From contig NZ_JBDJAC010000005.1 of assembly GCF_039652615.1 (NCBI RefSeq), positions 186,001 to 250,000 of the forward strand: DNA of 64,000 nucleotides, in the 5' to 3' direction. The stretch is from Fulvimarina sp039652615. Lineage in GTDB: Bacteria > Pseudomonadota > Alphaproteobacteria > Rhizobiales > Rhizobiaceae. Position numbers and translations under genes: made by a program. Shown here one piece after another: positions 10,297 to 18,209 of the stretch; position 1 is the first letter of the stretch, and each line of letters opens with the position of its first letter. Under the pieces are notes generated by a model, which saw nothing but the letters and a program-made list of their open reading frames with translations, searched no databases and was not told where the DNA came from.

Positions 10297-10809
10297 TCAC
10301 CCGTTCTTCAGGACCTTGTTCAGCTCGCGCTGTTCTTCCTCGCTCAAGGTCGGCGCGTTTGGCTGATCCTTGCGGCGGCGGCGCATCGAAACGAAAGCAT
10401 AGCCGGCACCTGCGAGAAGAACCGCGAACGGTGTCGCCCAAAGCGCGATCGTGCCGGCGGAAACGCGCGGCTGCAGCAGGACGAATTCGCCGTAGCGCGA
10501 GACGAGATAATTGATGACTTCGTCATTCGAATCGCCGGCAACGAGGCGCTCGCGCACGAGAACGCGGAGATCCTTCGCAAGGCCGGCATTGGAATCGTCG
10601 ATCGACTGGTTCTGGCAGACCATGCAGCGAAGCCCCGCCGAAAGTTCACGCGCCCGCGCTTCCAGCGCGGGATCATCGAGAACCTCGTCTGGTTCGACGG
10701 CGTAGGCCGCAGGTGCAAAAAAGGCTGTTTTCGTCACCGGCATGGCGAGCGCCATGAAGAGCGTGATCGCAAACGCCATATAGATCACGTTAAGAAACCA
10801 GCGGAACAT
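10297..10809 (-). CDS. ccmH: Cytochrome c maturation protein CcmH (CycL)
   Basis: A periplasm-facing membrane thiol-oxidoreductase that prepares apocytochrome c for heme attachment. The 170-residue protein has an N-terminal signal/anchor, the LRCMVCQN redox motif with its two cysteines, and a C-terminal membrane segment at roughly 122-141 followed by a basic stretch. It is the last of four ccm genes and starts 3 bases after ccmF. Genes for the ccmABCD heme-delivery part are not in the window. Confidence 0.95.
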   Translation of the reverse strand: MFRWFLNVIYMAFAITLFMALAMPVTKTAFFAPAAYAVEPDEVLDDPALEARARELSAGLRCMVCQNQSIDDSNAGLAKDLRVLVRERLVAGDSNDEVINYLVSRYGEFVLLQPRVSAGTIALWATPFAVLLAGAGYAFVSMRRRRKDQPNAPTLSEEEQRELNKVLKNG

Positions 10810-10812
10810 CCT

Positions 10813-12789
10813 CTACGCCTCCGCAATCCGGGCTTTTCGCGCCGCCGGAGCTCCGACCCGCAAACGTCGGTCGGCCAGCGAAACCATGCCGCCAAACGCC
10901 ATGAACAGCGTCCCGATCCAGATCAGCGTAACCCAGGGTTTGTACCAGATGCGGACGACGGTCGCGCCACCATTCGCCGCCGAATCGCCGAGCGAGATAT
11001 AGAGCTGCGAGAACCAGCTCGTGCGAATTCCCGCCTCGGTGGTCGGCATCTGTCGCGCCGTATAAAGGCGGCGAGCGCTTTCCATCATACCGATCTCGCG
11101 TCCGCCATCCAGCAGCGCGAAATGCCCGACCTCCTCGGAATAATTTGGCCCCGGGCGCTCGGTCATACCGTCGAAGCGGATTTCATAACCGCCCGCGTCG
11201 CGGGTTGCCCCAGGCTCCATCGAGGTGACGATCTCGGTCTCGAAGGCTGACACGCACACGATACCGATGACCGTGACGCCGAGACCGAAATGGGCAAGGG
11301 TCGTTCCGAAAGCCGAACGAGGCAGGCCTTTCAGGCGAGCAAATCCCTTCGAAACACCGGCTTTCCGGAAACTGGCGCGCTCGGCGAGATCGGTGAGGCT
11401 TCCGATCAGAAGCCAGACGCCGAGCCCGAGGCCGAGCGATGCCAGCACCTCGGTGCCCTGCGTCAGGGCGATCGCGATGATTGCCGTCAGAAGCGCCGCG
11501 CCGATCGCCCAATAGAGCCGCTGTGTTGCGCCCAGGATGTCGCCCCGCTTCCAGGCGAGCAACGGCCCGAAAGGCACGGCGAGCAGCAGCGGCACCATCA
11601 GGGGAACGAAGGTGAGATTGAAGAAGGGCGCGCCGACGGAGATCTTCTCGCCGGTCACCATCTCCAGCAGCAACGGATAGAGAGTCCCGATGAGAACGGT
11701 CGCCGCGGCCGTGGTTAGGAAGAGATTGTTGAGGACCAGCGATCCCTCCCGGCTCACAGGCTGGAACAACCCGCCCGATTCGAGCACCGAGGCTCGGTAG
11801 GCGAACAGCGCTAGCGCGCCGCCGATGAAGAAGCACAGGATCATCAGGATGAAGATGCCGCGCGAAGGATCGGTCGCGAACGCGTGCACGGAGGTCAGAA
11901 CGCCGGAGCGCACGAGGAATGTGCCGAGCAGCGACAGCGAGAAGGTGAGGATCGCGAGCAGGATCGTCCAGACCTTGAGGGCCGATCGCTTTTCCATGAC
12001 GACCGCCGAATGGAGGAGCGCGGTCCCGGAAAGCCATGGCATGAAGGAGGCGTTCTCCACAGGATCCCAGAACCACCAGCCGCCCCAGCCGAGCTCGTAA
12101 TAGGCCCAGTAAGAGCCCATGGAGATGCCGAGGGTGAGGAAAATCCAGGCCGCCAGCGTCCAGGGCCGCACCCAGCGCGCCCATGCCGCATCGATCTTGC
12201 CGTCCATCAGGGCAGCGACCGCGAACGAAAAGGCGATCGAGAAGCCGACATAGCCGAGATAGAGGAGCGGCGGATGGATCGCGAGGCCGACATCCTGAAG
12301 GATCGGATTGAGGTCCTGCCCTTCGAACGGCGCCGGAAACAGCCGCGTGAACGGATTGGAGGTGAACAGGATGAAGGCGAGAAACGCCGTCAGGATCCAG
12401 GCCTGAACGGAGAGCACATTGGCCTTCAGGGTCGGCGGCAAGTCGCGGCCGAAGCTCGCCACCAGCGCGCCGAAGAAGGCGAGGATCAGCACCCAGAGGA
12501 GCATCGAGCCCTCATGGTTTCCCCAGACGCCGGTGATCTTGTAGAGCATCGGCTTGGCCGAATGCGAGTTCTCGAAGACGTTCAGAACCGAGAAGTCCGA
12601 TGTGACATAGGCCACGGTCAAAGCCGAGAAGGCGAAGCCAAGGAGAAGGAAGATTCCAAGGCTTGAAGACTGCCCCACCTCCATCATTCTCGCATCGCCG
12701 CGCCAGGCCCCGAGCGCCGGGATGACGGACTGAATGAGCGAGGCCGCAAGGGCCAGCACAAGAGCGTAATGCCCGAGTTCGACGATCAT
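10813..12789 (-). CDS. ccmF: Cytochrome c heme lyase subunit CcmF (CycK)
   Basis: The core subunit of the heme ligation complex of system I, a multi-pass inner membrane protein. The 658 residues include the heme-handling WWD-domain motif WGGWWFWDPVENASFMPWL. About fifteen hydrophobic segments and a large periplasmic loop lie near the C-terminus. The start overlaps the ccmE stop by 4 bases, so ccmE and ccmF are translationally coupled. Confidence 0.97.
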   Translation of the reverse strand: MIVELGHYALVLALAASLIQSVIPALGAWRGDARMMEVGQSSSLGIFLLLGFAFSALTVAYVTSDFSVLNVFENSHSAKPMLYKITGVWGNHEGSMLLWVLILAFFGALVASFGRDLPPTLKANVLSVQAWILTAFLAFILFTSNPFTRLFPAPFEGQDLNPILQDVGLAIHPPLLYLGYVGFSIAFSFAVAALMDGKIDAAWARWVRPWTLAAWIFLTLGISMGSYWAYYELGWGGWWFWDPVENASFMPWLSGTALLHSAVVMEKRSALKVWTILLAILTFSLSLLGTFLVRSGVLTSVHAFATDPSRGIFILMILCFFIGGALALFAYRASVLESGGLFQPVSREGSLVLNNLFLTTAAATVLIGTLYPLLLEMVTGEKISVGAPFFNLTFVPLMVPLLLAVPFGPLLAWKRGDILGATQRLYWAIGAALLTAIIAIALTQGTEVLASLGLGLGVWLLIGSLTDLAERASFRKAGVSKGFARLKGLPRSAFGTTLAHFGLGVTVIGIVCVSAFETEIVTSMEPGATRDAGGYEIRFDGMTERPGPNYSEEVGHFALLDGGREIGMMESARRLYTARQMPTTEAGIRTSWFSQLYISLGDSAANGGATVVRIWYKPWVTLIWIGTLFMAFGGMVSLADRRLRVGAPAARKARIAEA

Positions 12790-13259
12790 GTTCCGGCTCC
12801 CTCGGCAGCCGCCTTGGGCCGCGAACTTTCGTGATCCCAGAGACCACGCGCCTTCAGATCGTCGACGACTTCCTTCGGCATGTAGTTCTCGTCATGCTTG
12901 GCGAGCACGGTATCGGCCATGAAAAGGCGGTCCGGACCGAGCGTGCCCTCGGCGACGACGCCCTGCCCCTCCCGGAAGAGGTCCGGCAGAATTCCGGTAT
13001 AGGTCACCGGCACGCTCTGGACCGTATCGGTTACGCGGAAGGTGATTGTCTCGCCCTGATCGCGCACGACGCTACCGGTCTCGACCATCCCGCCAAGACG
13101 AATACGCTGGCCGGGTCCGGGTGTCTTTTCGACGATATCCGTCGGTGAATTGAAATAGGCGACCGAGTCCGACATCGCTGTCAGCACAAGTGCCGCCGCG
13201 AGCGCGACCACCGAAAACATGCCGCCGATCGAGAGCAGGCGCTTACCTTTGCGCGTCAT
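12786..13259 (-). CDS. ccmE: Heme chaperone CcmE (CycJ)
   Basis: Carries heme covalently on a periplasmic histidine and hands it to CcmF/CcmH. The 157-residue protein has one N-terminal membrane anchor (about 9-28) and a soluble beta-barrel domain. The heme-binding motif AKHDENYMP contains the histidine that forms the covalent bond and the tyrosine nearby. It overlaps ccmI upstream and ccmF downstream by 4 bases each. Confidence 0.97.
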   Translation of the reverse strand: MTRKGKRLLSIGGMFSVVALAAALVLTAMSDSVAYFNSPTDIVEKTPGPGQRIRLGGMVETGSVVRDQGETITFRVTDTVQSVPVTYTGILPDLFREGQGVVAEGTLGPDRLFMADTVLAKHDENYMPKEVVDDLKARGLWDHESSRPKAAAEGAGT

Positions 13260-14500
13260 GGCTTTTCTCCCTCACTCCCTTCGATCCCCAGCGAGCGCCC
13301 GAGCGCGGCGATCTGATCGCGCGCCTCGGCATCGTTCGAGAACACGCCCAGCGCGGTATTCAGCGCCTTTGCGGCGTCTTCCTTCTTTCCGAGAACGGAA
13401 TAGGACCGGATAAGACGTTGCCATCCTTGCGCGTCATTGGGGTCGGCTTCAAGGCGGTCGGCAAGTTGCGACACCATGCCTTCGATCATGTCGCGCCGTT
13501 GGCCTGCATTCATCTCGGCGGCAGCCGCGATCTGCTCCTGGCTTGGCGCGGGACCGGATGACGCCGAAGACGTCAACGAAGACGAAGACCGCTCGGGCTC
13601 CGGTTTTGGCTGGGGCAGTTCGGCGAGTTCCGGCAGACCCGCCTTTTGACGAGAATCGACCAGGGCCCGTTCGGCGATCGGCATCCAGGGTGCATTCGCC
13701 GGACTTTTTTCGATCAGGGTCTCCCAGGCTTTCGCAGCTTCGGCGTTTTCGCCCTCCTGGCTAAGATCGAGCGCGACGAAGAAGCGAGCGGGCAGATAAT
13801 CGGGCTGCGCCTCGAGCGCGCGGTCGAAATAGCCCCGCGCTTCGTCGGTCACTTCGCCATCTGCCGCCTGCGAAAGCGCTTCGCCGAGCCCGGCATTGCG
13901 CGTGACGCTTGGTCCAAGAAGGCGATTGGCGTTCCTGAACGCTTCGATGGCATCCTCGGATCGCCCCATGCGCAGATAGATCGGGGCGAGCACGTTCCAG
14001 CCCTGCCCGTCTTCGGGATTGTTCTTCAAGCGCTCTTCCGCTCCGGCAATAAGCCGCATGATTTCGTCCGGTGCGCCATCCCCGTTACTGGGAGCAGGTT
14101 GGGATCGCGCGGCCAATGGCAGGTCCGGCAAGCCAGACGCCCCGAAATACTGGTAGGCCGGAATCGAGATGGCCGGAACGAGAATGACGATCGCCAGACC
14201 CGCAAAGAGGCTCTTGCGGCCTGCCGGAATCATGCTGCCGCGCCGCCTGGTCTCAGATTCGGCCAGAGCGTTCGCCTTGAGCAGTCGACGCCCGATTTCG
14301 GCGCGCGCAGTCTCGGCTTCTTCCCTCGAAAGGGTTCCGCGCTCGACATCGTCTTCGAGTTCGACGAGCTGCGCGCGATAGACCTCCACGTCGTGAGAGG
14401 CACGATCCGCGGCGGGATCGATGGACGACGAGACAACCGGATAGACGAGGAGCAGGACGACGCCGAGCGTCATGGCCGCTACGATGAACCAGAAGACCAT
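13256..14500 (-). CDS. ccmI: Cytochrome c maturation protein CcmI (CycH), TPR apocytochrome chaperone
   Basis: Holds apocytochrome c for the ligation complex. The 414-residue protein starts with the usual CcmI N-terminus: a membrane segment, a coiled-coil cytoplasmic loop (ELEDDVERGTLSREEAETARAEI region), and a second membrane segment at about 97-117. A periplasmic TPR array follows (NPEDGQGWNVLAPIYLRMGR, and DPNDAQGWQRLIRSYSVLGK near the end). It is the first gene of ccmI-E-F-H. The 200-base gap upstream (14501-14702) should hold its promoter; I see no other gene there. Confidence 0.95.
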   Translation of the reverse strand: MVFWFIVAAMTLGVVLLLVYPVVSSSIDPAADRASHDVEVYRAQLVELEDDVERGTLSREEAETARAEIGRRLLKANALAESETRRRGSMIPAGRKSLFAGLAIVILVPAISIPAYQYFGASGLPDLPLAARSQPAPSNGDGAPDEIMRLIAGAEERLKNNPEDGQGWNVLAPIYLRMGRSEDAIEAFRNANRLLGPSVTRNAGLGEALSQAADGEVTDEARGYFDRALEAQPDYLPARFFVALDLSQEGENAEAAKAWETLIEKSPANAPWMPIAERALVDSRQKAGLPELAELPQPKPEPERSSSSLTSSASSGPAPSQEQIAAAAEMNAGQRRDMIEGMVSQLADRLEADPNDAQGWQRLIRSYSVLGKKEDAAKALNTALGVFSNDAEARDQIAALGRSLGIEGSEGEKP

Positions 14501-14702
14501 TAAACCGACTTGTACCCGTTGCTTCTCTTGGCCCGCGAACGAATTTGGCTTGTCGCGGGTCTTGGCTTAGGTCCTCTCTAGCAGATGGGCCTGACACCCC
14601 CAAGCAAAACCGGGCTTACGAATTCGTCATAAAGGCGGTGAACACGAGAGTTCGATCCACAGGTCCATAACCGTGACTTGTGTCTTCGTTGGCAGAACGG
14701 CG

Positions 14703-15098
14703 TCAGACGAGAATCCATGTCCCGTCGCCTGCCCGGCAGGCCGTCGCGGTGAGGCCTGCGGCCCCTCCGCCGTCGAGAAACTGGGTATAGCCGCGACAAT
14801 CCTGCGACCCCACCCGATAGACCTGCGTTGGAACAACCCGTCCGGAAGCGTCTCCTGCCGACCAGCTGATCGCCTCGCCGGCGGGCGCAAATTGCAGAGC
14901 CTGATATTCCGCTTCGACCGCACGTGCCTTCGCGCCGGACGAAAGCTGTGGCGCATAGGCGCTTCGACCGATGATCCCGCCATCAAGGGACGCCGCGCCC
15001 GGCGAGGACGGCGCAAACCCGGAGCCTGCGCTCAGGCAGCCGCCAAACGTCAGAAACATGCAGGCGATCAGGGGAGAGAGAAGGCGTCGAGACATCAT
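14703..15098 (-). CDS. Small surface-antigen-like outer membrane lipoprotein
   Basis: The 131-residue product starts with a lipoprotein signal peptide ending in the lipobox FGGC (mature Cys at about residue 21). The mature domain contains IGRSAYAPQ, SWSAGDASGRVVP, the QDCRGYTQFL segment and ATACRAGDGTWIL. This pattern matches the RT0821/Lpp0805-type 'surface antigen' lipoprotein domain often encoded beside feuQ in rhizobia. Two further cysteines could form a disulfide. The function is unknown. It lies downstream of feuQ on the same strand with an 81-base gap. Confidence 0.75.
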   Translation of the reverse strand: MMSRRLLSPLIACMFLTFGGCLSAGSGFAPSSPGAASLDGGIIGRSAYAPQLSSGAKARAVEAEYQALQFAPAGEAISWSAGDASGRVVPTQVYRVGSQDCRGYTQFLDGGGAAGLTATACRAGDGTWILV

Positions 15099-15179
15099 CG
15101 ATCTTCAGCTTCGAATTCGGTCGAACAGGCAGGCAGCGCGAGAGGGAATGCGTGCGCCTTGGTTCTTTCGTCTCGGCTA

Positions 15180-16670
15180 TCATGTCAAGCCGGAGGCGGC
15201 GCGCAAGTGCGGCAACGCCACGATGACCGCCAACCCTCCGAATCTCGACTCCTCGAGGCGCAGGCTGCCTTGGTATTCCTTCGCCGTGTCCGAAACGATG
15301 GACAGGCCGAGCCCGCTGCCCGGTGTCGTCTCGTCGAACCGCTGACCGCGCTTGACGGCCCGCTCGCGCTCGTCCTGGGGGAGTCCCGGTCCGTCGTCTT
15401 CGATGATCGTCTCGAAAAAGCCCTCTCCGGCAATGCGGCAGGTGAGCGACACCTGACTGCTTGCCCACTTCGACGCGTTTTCGAGAAGATTGCCGACGAT
15501 CTCCTCGTAATCCTGCCGCTCGCCGGCGAAGATCAGGTGGGCGGCGGTGTCTTTATCGAAAAGGTATTCAAGGTCCGGATTGAGCTTCCCAATCACCCGC
15601 ACCAACCGATCGAGCACAGGCAACACAGGCGTGCGATAGATGACGCTTTCGCTCTGGGCCGCAACACGCGCGCGATCCAGATAGTGCTGAACCTGCTCGC
15701 GCATCCGCGCGCCCTGATCCCTGACGATCTGTCCGCTCGGGCCACCGATACGGTCCGCTTCGTTGACGAGAACCGCGATCGGCGTCTTCAGGGAATGTGC
15801 CAGATTGCCGACCTGGGTGCGCGCACGCTCGACGATCCGCCGATTGTTGGCGACGAGCGCGTTCATCTCTTCGGCAAGCGGCGCGATTTCGACCGGAAAC
15901 GTGCCTTCCAGCTTCTCGGCCTTGCCGGCCCTGACCCTCGCAAGGGATTGCCGAACGGTCCGCAAGGGCCGCAATGCCCAGAGGATGACGCCGGCATTGA
16001 TGATGACGCCGCCAAGCCCGACGATCGCGAGATACAGCGCAAGGCGCCTGTCGAAGATGGATATCTGCTGAGCCAACTCGCTCTTGTTGCCCATGACGCG
16101 AAAGCGCGCGGCGCGGTTCGAGTCGTCCAGCACGACCTCGGTTTCGAGGATCTGGAGTTCTTCGCCGTTGAGGCCGGGCTGGGTGTAGGTCCGCTGATAA
16201 TTAAATTCGAAGGGAACCTTCTGGACCGGCACGGAGGGAATCGACGAATATCCGAGCGAGGACGAGCTCAACCGACCCCGCAGATCCTGACTCACTGGCA
16301 CGATCTCCCAGTACCAGCCCGATTGGGGCTGAACATATTTCAGATCGCCGAGATTCGGGCTTCCGGCCAGGTAGCCCGTATCGCTGATGGAAACGCTGTT
16401 GATCAGGTTGAAGAGCTGGGCTTCGAGAAGAGCGGAGAACCCGTCTTCGGCCGCCTGCCGGTAAAGCGCGGAAATGAGAAGACCGACCGCCAGAAGGGCT
16501 GCGACGGTCCAGAGGCTCGACATTCCGACGACGCGGACGGCAAGCGACCGGCCGATAATGCGCCATATCCGTCCAAACCTCGACCGTCCGGCTGCCGCCC
16601 GCTTGGACGCAGGCTTCGCCGTCCCAGACTGTCTTGCGTCCGGTCTCCTGTCGGCCATGGCCTTACTCAT
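15180..16670 (-). CDS. feuQ: Sensor histidine kinase FeuQ-like
   Basis: Membrane sensor kinase partnered with the response regulator encoded just upstream. From the chosen ATG at 16670 (overlapping the regulator's TAA by 8 bases) it has 496 residues. The order is: first membrane segment about 50-70, periplasmic sensor domain to about 210, second membrane segment about 211-232, HAMP-type linker, phospho-accepting histidine in NLAHSLKTP at about residue 292, and an ATPase domain with NLLENASKWA and DDGPGLP and a GSGLGLSIV lid. The frame stays open to 16715. The cytochrome maturation genes downstream reproduce the rhizobial feuPQ/cycHJKL neighbourhood, which supports the FeuQ name over a generic PhoQ-like one. 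Confidence 0.88.
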   Translation of the reverse strand: MSKAMADRRPDARQSGTAKPASKRAAAGRSRFGRIWRIIGRSLAVRVVGMSSLWTVAALLAVGLLISALYRQAAEDGFSALLEAQLFNLINSVSISDTGYLAGSPNLGDLKYVQPQSGWYWEIVPVSQDLRGRLSSSSLGYSSIPSVPVQKVPFEFNYQRTYTQPGLNGEELQILETEVVLDDSNRAARFRVMGNKSELAQQISIFDRRLALYLAIVGLGGVIINAGVILWALRPLRTVRQSLARVRAGKAEKLEGTFPVEIAPLAEEMNALVANNRRIVERARTQVGNLAHSLKTPIAVLVNEADRIGGPSGQIVRDQGARMREQVQHYLDRARVAAQSESVIYRTPVLPVLDRLVRVIGKLNPDLEYLFDKDTAAHLIFAGERQDYEEIVGNLLENASKWASSQVSLTCRIAGEGFFETIIEDDGPGLPQDERERAVKRGQRFDETTPGSGLGLSIVSDTAKEYQGSLRLEESRFGGLAVIVALPHLRAASGLT

Positions 16671-17322
16671 GCCGCAAGCGGTATCCCTGGCCCCTGATTG
16701 TCTCGATGAGATCAAGCCCGATCTTCTTGCGAAGGCGCCCGACGAAGACCTCGATCGTATTGGAGTCCCGGTCGAAATCCTGATCGTAAAGATGCTCGAT
16801 CAGCTCGCTGCGCGAGACGACGCTGTCCTGATGGTGCATCAGGTAATCAAGCAGCCGATATTCATGCGAGGTCAGTTTCAGCGGCGTTCCGTTGACGCTC
16901 ACACGAGCCGTTCGGGTATCGAGCCGCAGCGGACCACATTCGAGCTCGGAGGTCGCATGACCCGCAGCCCGGCGGATCAAAGCCCGCACACGCGCAAGCA
17001 CTTCCTCGATATGGAACGGTTTCGTCACGTAGTCGTCGGCACCGGCATCGATGCCGGCCACCTTGTCGCTCCAGCGATCACGCGCGGTCAGGATCAGAAC
17101 CGGCGTCTTCTTCTGATCGCGACGCCAGCGCTCCAGAACGCTGATGCCGTCCATCACAGGAAGGCCGACATCCAGGACGATCGCGTCATATGGCTCGGTA
17201 TCGCCAAGAAAATGGCCTTCCTCGCCATCGGATGCCTCGTCCACGACATAGCCTCCGGCCTCGAGCGCCTCCCGTAACTGGCGGCGCAGATTGTCGTCAT
17301 CCTCGACAACGAGAACCCGCAT
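16663..17322 (-). CDS. feuP: Response regulator FeuP-like (OmpR/PhoP family)
   Basis: A 219-residue DNA-binding response regulator. The receiver domain has the acidic pair VEDDDN, the phospho-acceptor aspartate in AIVLDVGLPVMDG at about residue 51, and the conserved lysine in YVTKPF. The winged-helix output domain contains LTSHEYRLLDYLM and NTIEVFVGRLRKKIG. In Sinorhizobium, FeuP controls cyclic-glucan export (ndvA) and osmoadaptation. Whether that holds here cannot be told from the sequence. Confidence 0.9.
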   Translation of the reverse strand: MRVLVVEDDDNLRRQLREALEAGGYVVDEASDGEEGHFLGDTEPYDAIVLDVGLPVMDGISVLERWRRDQKKTPVLILTARDRWSDKVAGIDAGADDYVTKPFHIEEVLARVRALIRRAAGHATSELECGPLRLDTRTARVSVNGTPLKLTSHEYRLLDYLMHHQDSVVSRSELIEHLYDQDFDRDSNTIEVFVGRLRKKIGLDLIETIRGQGYRLRHE

Positions 17323-17355
17323 GTCACATCCCTTTCAATGTCCGGTATCTGCTGC

Positions 17356-17389
17356 AGCATTGGGCGACAAACCAGGATCGCCCAATGCT
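17356..17389. other. Perfect 12-bp hairpin in the feuP leader
   Basis: The stem AGCATTGGGCGA pairs perfectly with TCGCCCAATGCT around a 10-base loop. It lies between the stop of the feuN-like gene and the start of feuP. On the gene-sense (minus) strand it is not followed by a T-run, so it is not a textbook terminator. It may protect the 3' end of the small upstream transcript or attenuate read-through into feuP. Confidence 0.7.
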
Positions 17390-17451
17390 TTCCTAACTTT
17401 CCATGACGCGCCGTTCGTGAGGAAACCTGATGTCACGTTTTGCCTGGCAGT

Positions 17452-17802
17452 TCAGGGGCGAACGGTCACCACGGTGCGGCGCGGTTTGCCCTCGCCCTGA
17501 GACGGCACGAGAACGGTGACATGGCAAACAGTGGACCCGCCCTCGGAAGACTGGCTGACCGACATCATGCGACCGCCGCTACGGCTTTCCGCTTCTTGCA
17601 CTTCCGCCTGCGAGCAACTCTTCTGATTGCCGCCGCCATTGTTGCCGTTTTTGTTTCCGTTGCCGTTACCCTGAGACTGTTGGGGGCCGCCGCCATTGCC
17701 CTGGCCGCGCCCATTGCCCTGGGCAAATGCGGTCCCGTCCGCCGTGAAACCAAACAGGACGACGGCAATCAGCAGACGAGAGAGGATGTTCGTTACTGTC
17801 AT
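17452..17802 (-). CDS. Small secreted Gly/Asn-rich protein, possible FeuN-type periplasmic inhibitor
   Basis: The 116-residue product has a Sec signal peptide ending near TAFA (about residue 27). A very low-complexity Gly/Asn/Gln linker (about 28-60) follows, then a compact C-terminal domain of ~55 residues with two cysteines, SCSQAEVQEAESRSGG and TVCHVTVLVPSQ. The domain looks like a short PepSY-type fold. The gene is immediately upstream of feuP on the same strand. In Sinorhizobium a small periplasmic protein at this locus, FeuN, restrains FeuQ. I infer a similar role from position and secretion, not from sequence identity. Confidence 0.6.
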   Translation of the reverse strand: MTVTNILSRLLIAVVLFGFTADGTAFAQGNGRGQGNGGGPQQSQGNGNGNKNGNNGGGNQKSCSQAEVQEAESRSGGRMMSVSQSSEGGSTVCHVTVLVPSQGEGKPRRTVVTVRP

Positions 17803-17860
17803 CTTGTTCGCCGTTCCATTCAGGCAGCCGAAGCCGGCCGTGACGCTTACCTATAGCTCA

Positions 17861-17885
17861 CTCAGTGAACCCCGTCTGAATGAAC
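17861..17885 (-). promoter_or_regulatory. Direct repeat upstream of the feuN-like gene, candidate FeuP box
   Basis: On the plus strand CTCAGTGAAC and CTGAATGAAC, matching at 8 of 10 positions, are separated by 5 bases. PhoP/OmpR-family regulators usually bind such tandem direct repeats. On the minus strand a possible -10 element, TATAGG (17850-17855), lies 5 bases beyond the nearer repeat, so the repeat would overlap the -35 region of a promoter reading into the gene at 17802. This is inference from spacing alone. Confidence 0.35.
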
Positions 17886-17975
17886 GATGGAAAGGGTAAA
17901 TTAACCATAGGCTGTTGGTTTTCATGCCGCGATCAAAGGCCAGATCTCACGCATAACTCGTTCCTTTTCGATCCG

Positions 17976-18182
17976 TCAGCGAAGCGTCTTGTCCGCAGCC
18001 AGACGTCCATAAATCGCGACCAGGGCTCCAATCGCCGCGGCCGTATCGAGCAGCGCCGTGGTCAACGCCTCCTGCGCCGGACCGGGCACCTGAACACCAG
18101 CAAGGCCAGCCAGCGCTGCGGCAAGAGCCACAAGCCCGCCCCATACGGTTCGCGACTCGTACCATTTCTTCTCGTTCTGCAT
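17976..18182 (-). CDS. Holin-like small membrane protein at the end of the GTA cluster
   Basis: The 68-residue product has the layout of small phage holin-like proteins of rhizobial prophages. A charged N-terminus with KKWYESRTVWGGLVA leads into a hydrophobic segment (about 13-31), and a second hydrophobic segment (about 44-60) ends in AIYGRLAADKTL. A strong ribosome binding site, AAGGAG, precedes the ATG. It starts 27 bases after the last GTA structural gene on the same strand and could help release particles by opening the inner membrane. No endolysin gene is visible beside it. Confidence 0.6.
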   Translation of the reverse strand: MQNEKKWYESRTVWGGLVALAAALAGLAGVQVPGPAQEALTTALLDTAAAIGALVAIYGRLAADKTLR

Positions 18183-18209
18183 TACCTACTCCTTTCGTGG
18201 TGGTTGAGG

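Noticed and set aside
14673..16697. A 674-codon plus-strand frame opposite the lipoprotein and feuQ
   Set aside because: Its translation is Arg/Ala/Asp-rich and featureless, while the opposite strand encodes a complete histidine kinase.
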